A stretch of DNA of 5,802 nt from Flavobacteriales bacterium UBA2426. GTDB taxonomy: Bacteria > Bacteroidota > Bacteroidia > Flavobacteriales_F > PHOS-HE28. Positions 1-4,324 of this stretch are shown here, one piece after another. The DNA is taken from positions 12,989 to 18,790 of the forward strand of contig DDRC01000191.1 in the NCBI GenBank assembly GCA_002342985.1, given 5' to 3'. The notes under the pieces were generated by a model. It saw nothing but the letters and a program-made list of their open reading frames with translations, had not been told where the DNA came from and searched no databases. Position 1 is the stretch's first letter. Every line of letters begins with the position of its first letter. A program made the translations under genes and the position numbers.

Positions 1-1067
1 TGAAGGACCTCGTGGTCATAGAGACCGCCTCCGTACTCGCCGGACCCTCGGTGGGGCTCTTCTTCGCGGAGCTCGGTGCACGGGTGGTGAAGGTGGAGAA
101 CAAGCGGAGCGGCGGCGATGTGACCCGGCAGTGGAAGCTGCCCTCGGAACCGTCGGATGCGCCGGTGAGCGCCTACTTCAGCAGCGTGAACTGGGGCAAG
201 GAGCACCGCTTCCTCGACCTGAAGGACACCGAGGACCGCGCCGCATTCGATGGACTGCTGGCCCGGGCGGACGTGCTCATCACCAACCACCTGGCTGCGG
301 ATGCCGAGAAGCTCGGGCTCACACGCGAGCGGCTGCGGCGCTTGAATCCGCAGCTCCTGCACGGGCATATCAAGGGCTTCGCCGACCAGCCCCACCGGCC
401 CGCCTTCGATGTGGTGCTGCAGGCGGAGACCGGGTACGTGAGCATGACCGGCACCGACGAGGAGCATCTCGCCAAGCTCCCCATCGCCCTCATCGACGTG
501 CTCGCCGGGCACCAGCTGAAGGAGGGCCTGCTCCTGGCGCTCTGGCAGCGGGCGCGGACAGGCAAGGGCGCTTATGTGGAAGTCTCGCTGGAGGATGCGG
601 CACTCGCCGGCCTCATCAACCAGGCCAGCAACAACCTGATGGCCGGCGCGATCGCCAGGCCGCTGGGCACACTCCATCCGAACATCGCACCCTACGGGGA
701 AATCTTCCGGTGCGCCGATGGCGGCCGGCTGATCCTTGCGGTGGGCAGCGATGCGCAATTCGCGGCGCTCTGCGGCGAACTGGCGCTGCCCGCATTGCCC
801 GCGGATGAGCGGTTCCGCACCAACACCGGTCGCGTGCGGCATCGCGCCGCACTGGCCGGAGCGCTGGGGGCCGCCATCGCCGGGCGCGACCGGGCCGATC
901 TGCTGCTGCGCCTCATCGCCCTCGGCGTGCCGGCCGGGGCTGTGCAGCGCATGGACGAGGTGATGTCCACGCCGGCCGCGCAGGCCATGGTGCTGGAGAG
1001 CGTGATCGACGGCGTGGCGACGCGCCGCATCCGCGGCAACGCCTTCCGCATCGAGCCCTGCAGCTGA
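1..1067 (+). CDS. CaiB/BaiF family (class III) CoA-transferase, start cut by window edge
   Basis: The protein is predicted to move coenzyme A between an acyl-CoA and a free acid in the cytoplasm; the substrate cannot be read from sequence. The window opens with TG AAG GAC CTC, so the natural start is almost certainly an ATG whose A lies one base outside, giving about 355 residues beginning MKDLVVIETASVLAGPSVG. That opening, followed by FFAELGARVVKVEN, is the hallmark N-terminal Rossmann segment of the family. Further on are FDVVLQAETGYVSMTG (about residues 136-151) and PIALIDVLAGHQ, where Asp166 aligns by position with the catalytic Asp of formyl-CoA transferase (Asp169), then the RARTGKG segment (184-190) and LEDAAL. 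The family is usually about 390-420 residues; this one stops after GNAFRIEPCS and lacks the usual C-terminal G-x-H-T...L-x-x-LG tail. It converges on the next gene with 4 bases between stops. Family assignment is firm; specificity is unknown. Confidence 0.93.
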   Translation, partial: KDLVVIETASVLAGPSVGLFFAELGARVVKVENKRSGGDVTRQWKLPSEPSDAPVSAYFSSVNWGKEHRFLDLKDTEDRAAFDGLLARADVLITNHLAADAEKLGLTRERLRRLNPQLLHGHIKGFADQPHRPAFDVVLQAETGYVSMTGTDEEHLAKLPIALIDVLAGHQLKEGLLLALWQRARTGKGAYVEVSLEDAALAGLINQASNNLMAGAIARPLGTLHPNIAPYGEIFRCADGGRLILAVGSDAQFAALCGELALPALPADERFRTNTGRVRHRAALAGALGAAIAGRDRADLLLRLIALGVPAGAVQRMDEVMSTPAAQAMVLESVIDGVATRRIRGNAFRIEPCS

Positions 1068-1093
1068 GCGTTCAGCCCTTGGGCGCGCTCAGC
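1063..1093. terminator. GC-rich hairpin over two convergent stop codons, possible bidirectional terminator
   Basis: GCTGAGCG (1063-1070) is perfectly complementary to CGCTCAGC (1086-1093), giving an 8-bp stem. Inside the loop a second small stem, GCCC-TT-GGGC (1075-1084), can form. The element contains the TGA of the CoA-transferase (1065-1067) and the TGA of the minus-strand membrane-protein gene (1074-1072), so it lies at the 3' end of both transcripts. No T-run follows on either strand, so it is not a canonical intrinsic terminator. It could act as a weak bidirectional terminator or a 3'-end stabilising structure, or be a chance product of high GC. Confidence 0.4.
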
Positions 1094-1647
1094 CTGCGCG
1101 CCTCCTTCAGCGCATCCTTGAGCACCGCCGCGAGGCGCCTGGCCTCCTCATCGCCCAGCCCTTTGCCGAAGACCACCTTGCGGCCGAGGTGCTCGAAGCC
1201 CAAGCGCTCACCGCCCACCACCCACAGGCTGTTGTTCCACTGCCACTTCCAAGAAGCGCGGTCCTCCTTGATGAGGCCGAGCGCCTGGATGTTCTCGACG
1301 AAATAGTCGTGGGCACGGCCGTAGCCGAGGATGCTGTCCTTGATGGTGAAGCGGCCATCCTTCACGCGCCAGAGCTCCAGCCCCCTCCAGCGCCAGAGGA
1401 GCGCCTTGCCGATCATCACCAGGAAGTAGGCCCAGAAGGCGATGAAGGCGAGCAGGTACTGCCGCAGCGGGTCGCCGGGCGCGAGCTGCGCACGCTCCAC
1501 GAGCACCGCTACGCCGCAGGCCACCCACGCGATGGTCCAGGCCGTGATCAGCGCACGTTTCGCCGGGGTGGCGCGGGCATCGATGACCACGCTGGTTCGC
1601 CCCGCGCTGCGGTCCACGCTCACCCGGTCGCTGATCCGCTCGATCAT
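1072..1647 (-). CDS. Conserved-looking two-helix membrane protein of unknown function, coupled to bshA
   Basis: This is a 191-residue protein that I do not recognise by name. A short polar, basic N-terminus (1-32) is followed by two hydrophobic segments (about 33-50, ITAWTIAWVACGVAVLV, and 62-82, rich in Phe, Tyr and Leu). These are separated by a short loop, so both termini are probably cytoplasmic. The remainder (about 88-191) is soluble and rich in Trp (LELWRVKDGRFTIKD, WKWQWNNSLWVVGG). It ends in FGKGLGDEEARRLAAVLKDAL plus a Lys/Arg-rich helix. A beta-rich domain ending in one amphipathic helix resembles bacterial PH-like domains, but that is inference. The chosen ATG (1647-1645) overlaps the bshA stop in an ATGA tetranucleotide and has a GAGGTG sequence 5 bases upstream. 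A longer open frame extends upstream but lies entirely inside bshA. It is the last gene of the minus-strand cluster. A role tied to thiol metabolism or the envelope is possible but unsupported beyond the coupling. Confidence 0.8.
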   Translation of the reverse strand: MIERISDRVSVDRSAGRTSVVIDARATPAKRALITAWTIAWVACGVAVLVERAQLAPGDPLRQYLLAFIAFWAYFLVMIGKALLWRWRGLELWRVKDGRFTIKDSILGYGRAHDYFVENIQALGLIKEDRASWKWQWNNSLWVVGGERLGFEHLGRKVVFGKGLGDEEARRLAAVLKDALKEARRLSAPKG

Positions 1648-2792
1648 GCCCGCACCTCGCTCACCACCTCCTCGTACAGCGCCTCGTACTGCGGCAGCAC
1701 CTTGTGCAGGTCGAACCGCGCCGCCTGCTCCAGCGCTCCCTGGCGGAAGCGCGCGTGCGCGCCGGGATCGCCCAGGATGGCCAGCGCATGCCGTGCCATG
1801 GCGTCGGTATCGCCCACGCGGTTCAGCATGCCGCTCACGCCGTGCACGTTCACCTCGGGGAGGCCGCCGGTATCGCTGCTCACCACGGGGATGCCGCAGG
1901 CCATGGCCTCCAGCGCGGCCAGGCCGAAGCTCTCGCTCTCGCTGGGCAGCACGAAGAGGTCGCAGCTCGCCATCACCTCCTCGGGCCGCGTCATCTTGCC
2001 GAGGAAGACCACCTGGTCGCACCCGCCATCGTGGCGGCAGGCGTTCTCGATGCGCTGGCGCTCCGGCCCGTCGCCGATGAGGAGGAGTCGCACGGGAAGC
2101 TCGCTGCGCAGGCGCTTGTACATGGCCACCACGTCATCCACGCGCTTCACCGGCCGGAAGTTGGAGACGTGCACGAGCAGCTTCTCGCCATTCGGTGCAT
2201 ACCGTGCGCGGACGGCCTCGTCGGGCGCGTGGCGGTACTGATCGAGGCAGACGAAGTTGGGGATGACCCGGATGCCGGGGCCGCCCTCGTGCGCATGCTT
2301 CAGGGGGAAATGCTCATAGGTATCGCGCTTCAGGCTCTCGCTCACCGCGGTGACCGCGTTGCTCCGCTCCATGCTGAAAGTGATCACCGGCTCGAAGCTG
2401 GGGTCGCGCCCCACCAGCGTGATGTCGGTGCCGTGGAGCGTGGTGATGAAGGGCACGAAGATGCCCTGCGAGGCCAGGATGCGCTGGGCCATCCACGCGG
2501 CGCTGGCGTGCGGTATGGCATAGTGCACATGCAGCAGATCGAGGCCCTCGTACTTGGCCACGTCCACCAGCTTGCTCGTCAGCACCAGCTCGTAGGGCTG
2601 GTAGTCGAACAAGGGATAGTCGCTCACGCGCACCTCGTGGTAGTGGACGTTCGGATGGTCGCGCAGCCGCACGGGACGGTCGTAAGTGATGAAGTGGACG
2701 ATGTGGCCCTTGCCGGCGAGGGCCATGCCCAGCTCCGTGGCCACGACGCCGCTTCCGCCGAAGGTGGGGTAACAGACGATGCCTACGCGCAT
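1644..2792 (-). CDS. bshA: N-acetyl-alpha-D-glucosaminyl L-malate synthase BshA (bacillithiol biosynthesis)
   Basis: This is a 382-residue cytoplasmic GT4 (GT-B fold) glycosyltransferase. BshA joins UDP-GlcNAc and L-malate to give GlcNAc-malate, the first step of bacillithiol synthesis; BshB and BshC complete the pathway and are not in this window. The N-terminal domain opens MRVGIVCYPTFGGSGVVATE, the typical BshA start with its Gly-rich nucleotide-sugar loop (12-15). It is followed by HVHYAIPHA (88-96) and TTLHGTDITLVG (117-128), both characteristic of BshA among GT4 enzymes. The C-terminal domain carries HVSNFRPVKR (208-217), whose Arg and Lys contact the UDP phosphates in the family, LLIGDGPER (237-245), and the E-x7-E motif as Glu287 and Glu295 in SESESFGLAALEAMACG. 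Length is normal and all key motifs are intact. A CX5C pair (Cys252, Cys258) lies in the linker after GDGPER. The start at 2792-2790 is chosen because the protein begins exactly at the conserved N-terminus; the open frame continues upstream but runs antisense-like through the preceding gene. The gene lies 16 bases after that gene's stop and overlaps the next by 4 bases. Confidence 0.95.
   Translation of the reverse strand: MRVGIVCYPTFGGSGVVATELGMALAGKGHIVHFITYDRPVRLRDHPNVHYHEVRVSDYPLFDYQPYELVLTSKLVDVAKYEGLDLLHVHYAIPHASAAWMAQRILASQGIFVPFITTLHGTDITLVGRDPSFEPVITFSMERSNAVTAVSESLKRDTYEHFPLKHAHEGGPGIRVIPNFVCLDQYRHAPDEAVRARYAPNGEKLLVHVSNFRPVKRVDDVVAMYKRLRSELPVRLLLIGDGPERQRIENACRHDGGCDQVVFLGKMTRPEEVMASCDLFVLPSESESFGLAALEAMACGIPVVSSDTGGLPEVNVHGVSGMLNRVGDTDAMARHALAILGDPGAHARFRQGALEQAARFDLHKVLPQYEALYEEVVSEVRA
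1653..1658 (-). promoter_or_regulatory. Shine-Dalgarno-like GAGGTG before the small membrane-protein gene
   Basis: On the minus strand GAGGTG lies 5 bases before the ATG at 1647-1645, within the last codons of bshA. It is the only start in the window with a purine-rich ribosome-binding-like site at good spacing, and it supports the choice of this ATG over in-frame starts inside bshA. The bases also encode bshA residues, so the match could be incidental, and Bacteroidota rely little on such sites. Confidence 0.4.
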
Positions 2793-2795
2793 GGG

Positions 2796-2803
2796 GCAAA
2801 GGT
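2796..2803 (-). promoter_or_regulatory. Possible Bacteroidota-type -7 element (GACCTTTG) immediately before bshA
   Basis: The minus strand reads GACCTTTG ending 3 bases before the bshA ATG, inside the 16-base gap after the upstream glycosyltransferase stop. It matches TAnnTTTG except for its first base. If functional, transcription would begin about at the start codon, giving a leaderless or near-leaderless bshA message independent of the upstream gene. No clear TTG -33 element is seen at the expected distance, so this is a weak call. Confidence 0.25.
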
Positions 2804-2808
2804 CGGGG

Positions 2809-4254
2809 TCATCGGGCGGCCACCGCACCCCCCTCCAGCGGAAGCACCTGTTTCCACAGCGCATAGCTGCGGAAGGGCAGCGGAACAGGCTGGTAGCGCT
2901 CGTGCTGCGGCGGGCGCGATCCCGCCCGGCCGAGGTACCAGGTGCGGCCTGTCGTGCGGCAGTCGATGGAGATGGAATGCCGCCGCATGAGGTAGCCCTG
3001 CAGGTTCCACTCCTCCCAGAGCGGCTCCTCGGCCCCGATGAGCGCCCCGCGCGGCACCAGGGCACCGACCAGCGCCACGTCCGCGAGCATATCCGCATCG
3101 CGCGCCGGGCGGCCGAAGAGCAGGGCGGCCGCGACCACTGCACCGGCTGTGAGCGACCAGCCGGCGATGCGCACCCCGGCGATGAGGCGGGGCCGCTCCA
3201 GCGCGCGGGACATGAGGCGCTCGAGGGAAGGTGCGGCGAGCACCGCCAGCGCCACGCTGAGCAGCGGCAGCGCCGCACCCATGTAGAAGGACTTCTGCAC
3301 CAGGGTGAGCATGAGGGGCGCCACGCCGGAAAGCCCGATGAGCGCCATCCCAAGGGCACCGCGCATCGCCGCCGCATCGCGCTCAGCCGCCTTCCTTCCG
3401 CCGAACCGCACCGCCAGCGCCAGCGCCAGCGGGGCGAGCATGGTGGTGAACAGCATCTCGAGCGTGGCGAAGCGGCTGTCGACGGTGGGCTTCACCGCGA
3501 TGCGGTGCAGCAGGCGCTTCTCCACGTAGGTCATGAGGCTCTCCCGCGCCTCGGGGAGCAGCATCAGCGCGCCGTACAGGAAGGCCACCACCGCTGTCAT
3601 CAGCACCGAAGCGCCCAGCGCTTCAGGCAGGCGGCGGCGCAAGGCCAGTGCCAGGAGCACCGGCGCCGCCAAGGGGAACAGTCCCGGCAGTCCCTTGGTC
3701 ATGGACGCGAGGAAGACCAGCGCGCCGGCCCAGGCGTGCCGTGCCCACCAACGGCCACCGTGCGCGCGGACGACTGCCAGCACAGCGGCCGTGGTGAAGA
3801 GGCCCATGGTGGTCTCCAGCATGTTGTTGTGGTAGGACCAGTGGATCACCGGCACCACCACCCAGAGCAGCAGCGGCCACCACCAGTAGCGGCGTGCCTC
3901 ACGTGCCGCGGGCAGCAATGCACGGTAGGTCAGCACCAGCAGCCAGGCCATCAGCACCGCAGCCCCCAGCTGGTAGAGGCGCTCCACCCAGAAGGCCGAG
4001 CCGAAGGCCATGAACCAGAGCGCCTGCAAGCCGAACCCGAGCGGCGGGTGCTCGTGGAAGGCGCTGAGGCCGGCCACCCCGAGCTGGCTGAAGCGCGGCT
4101 CCCAGAAGGTGCCGAAGCCGAGCGCCTCGTTATGCGCCACCACGGCGTAGAGCATGCCGTCCATGAACATGCCATCCTGCGCCAGCCCGGGCAGCAGGAA
4201 GGCCGCCATCACGGCGATGGCAAGGGGGGCGAAGGCGCGGTTGACGGCGGGCAT
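2809..4254 (-). CDS. GT-C fold membrane glycosyltransferase (ArnT/PMT-like, GT39/GT83-type)
   Basis: This is a 481-residue integral membrane protein with about ten or eleven predicted hydrophobic spans (first about 8-24, last about 358-380) and a soluble C-terminal tail of about 100 residues. Family knowledge predicts transfer of a sugar from a polyprenyl-phosphate donor on the periplasmic side of the inner membrane; the acceptor is unknown. Supporting signs are an acidic first periplasmic loop (Asp27 and Asp32 in QDGMFMDGMLYAVVAHN), FHEHPPLGF (66-74, the HPPL signature of ArnT/PMT-like enzymes), NNMLETTMGLFTTAAV (143-158), SMTKGLPGLFPL (184-195) and QKSFYMGAALPLLS (320-333), which corresponds to the family's K-x-x-x-Y-x-x-P-x-x-P region. 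The start at 4254-4252 is preferred because the N-terminal helix follows directly; an in-frame ATG 24 codons upstream (4326) would add a low-complexity Ala/Pro/Gly stretch and overlap the divergent gene's start. It is the first gene of the minus-strand cluster, 16 bases before bshA. The fold is clear; the precise family and substrate are not. Confidence 0.85.
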   Translation of the reverse strand: MPAVNRAFAPLAIAVMAAFLLPGLAQDGMFMDGMLYAVVAHNEALGFGTFWEPRFSQLGVAGLSAFHEHPPLGFGLQALWFMAFGSAFWVERLYQLGAAVLMAWLLVLTYRALLPAAREARRYWWWPLLLWVVVPVIHWSYHNNMLETTMGLFTTAAVLAVVRAHGGRWWARHAWAGALVFLASMTKGLPGLFPLAAPVLLALALRRRLPEALGASVLMTAVVAFLYGALMLLPEARESLMTYVEKRLLHRIAVKPTVDSRFATLEMLFTTMLAPLALALAVRFGGRKAAERDAAAMRGALGMALIGLSGVAPLMLTLVQKSFYMGAALPLLSVALAVLAAPSLERLMSRALERPRLIAGVRIAGWSLTAGAVVAAALLFGRPARDADMLADVALVGALVPRGALIGAEEPLWEEWNLQGYLMRRHSISIDCRTTGRTWYLGRAGSRPPQHERYQPVPLPFRSYALWKQVLPLEGGAVAAR

Positions 4255-4266
4255 GCGGAGCGGCGG

Positions 4267-4274
4267 GCAAGGTA
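4267..4274 (-). promoter_or_regulatory. Possible -7 element (TACCTTGC) for the minus-strand glycosyltransferase cluster
   Basis: Read on the minus strand, TACCTTGC ends 12 bases before the ATG at 4254. It resembles the Bacteroidota -7 consensus TAnnTTTG with one T missing from the T-run. The implied start site would leave a leader of only a few bases. No TTG -33 element is visible upstream. The call rests on position and partial match only. Confidence 0.3.
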
Positions 4275-4293
4275 CCGCTGCGGGGCCACCGCT

Positions 4294-4301
4294 TAGCTTC
4301 G
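4294..4301 (+). promoter_or_regulatory. Possible -7 element (TAGCTTCG) for the GT22 gene
   Basis: TAGCTTCG matches TAnnTTTG at all fixed positions but one (C for the last T). It ends 23 bases before the ATG at 4325, which would give a leader of roughly 15-18 bases and favours that ATG over the in-frame ATG at 4253. No convincing -33 TTG is seen upstream. Confidence 0.35.
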
Positions 4302-4324
4302 CGGCCGTGCTCCACCGGTTGCTC

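Larger units (their letters stand above)
4255..4324. promoter_or_regulatory. Divergent 70-base spacer between two GT-C genes
   Basis: This is the only substantial non-coding stretch in the window. It lies between the start of the minus-strand glycosyltransferase (ATG 4254-4252) and the plus-strand GT22 gene (ATG 4325-4327), so promoters for both genes must lie here or inside the opposing coding sequences. Candidate -7 elements face both directions, about 20 bases apart. No Shine-Dalgarno sequence is evident for either start. Both strands also stay open through the spacer with alternative in-frame ATG codons, so part of it could be coding. Confidence 0.6.

Noticed and set aside
1648..2022. N-terminal extension of the 191-residue membrane protein by 125 codons
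   Set aside because: It lies wholly inside bshA and is Arg/Gly-rich shadow sequence; the ATGA-coupled start is far more plausible.
1704..2990. Long plus-strand open frame antisense to bshA
   Set aside because: Its translation is His/Arg/Ala/Gly/Val-rich low-complexity sequence with no recognisable motif, while the opposite strand encodes an intact BshA. Such shadows are normal at high GC.
2793..3377. N-terminal extension of bshA by 195 codons
   Set aside because: BshA homology begins exactly at the Met encoded at 2792; the upstream frame is Arg/Ser/Cys/Pro-rich and overlaps the glycosyltransferase in another frame.
3413..3430. Three tandem copies of GCCAGC
   Set aside because: It encodes alternating Leu-Ala in a transmembrane helix of the minus-strand glycosyltransferase; codon repetition at high GC explains it.
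2779..4296. 505-codon plus-strand open frame antisense to the GT-C glycosyltransferase
   Set aside because: The product is dominated by Gln, His, Glu, Arg and Gly, the expected complement of hydrophobic codons read in reverse. It has no domain signature.
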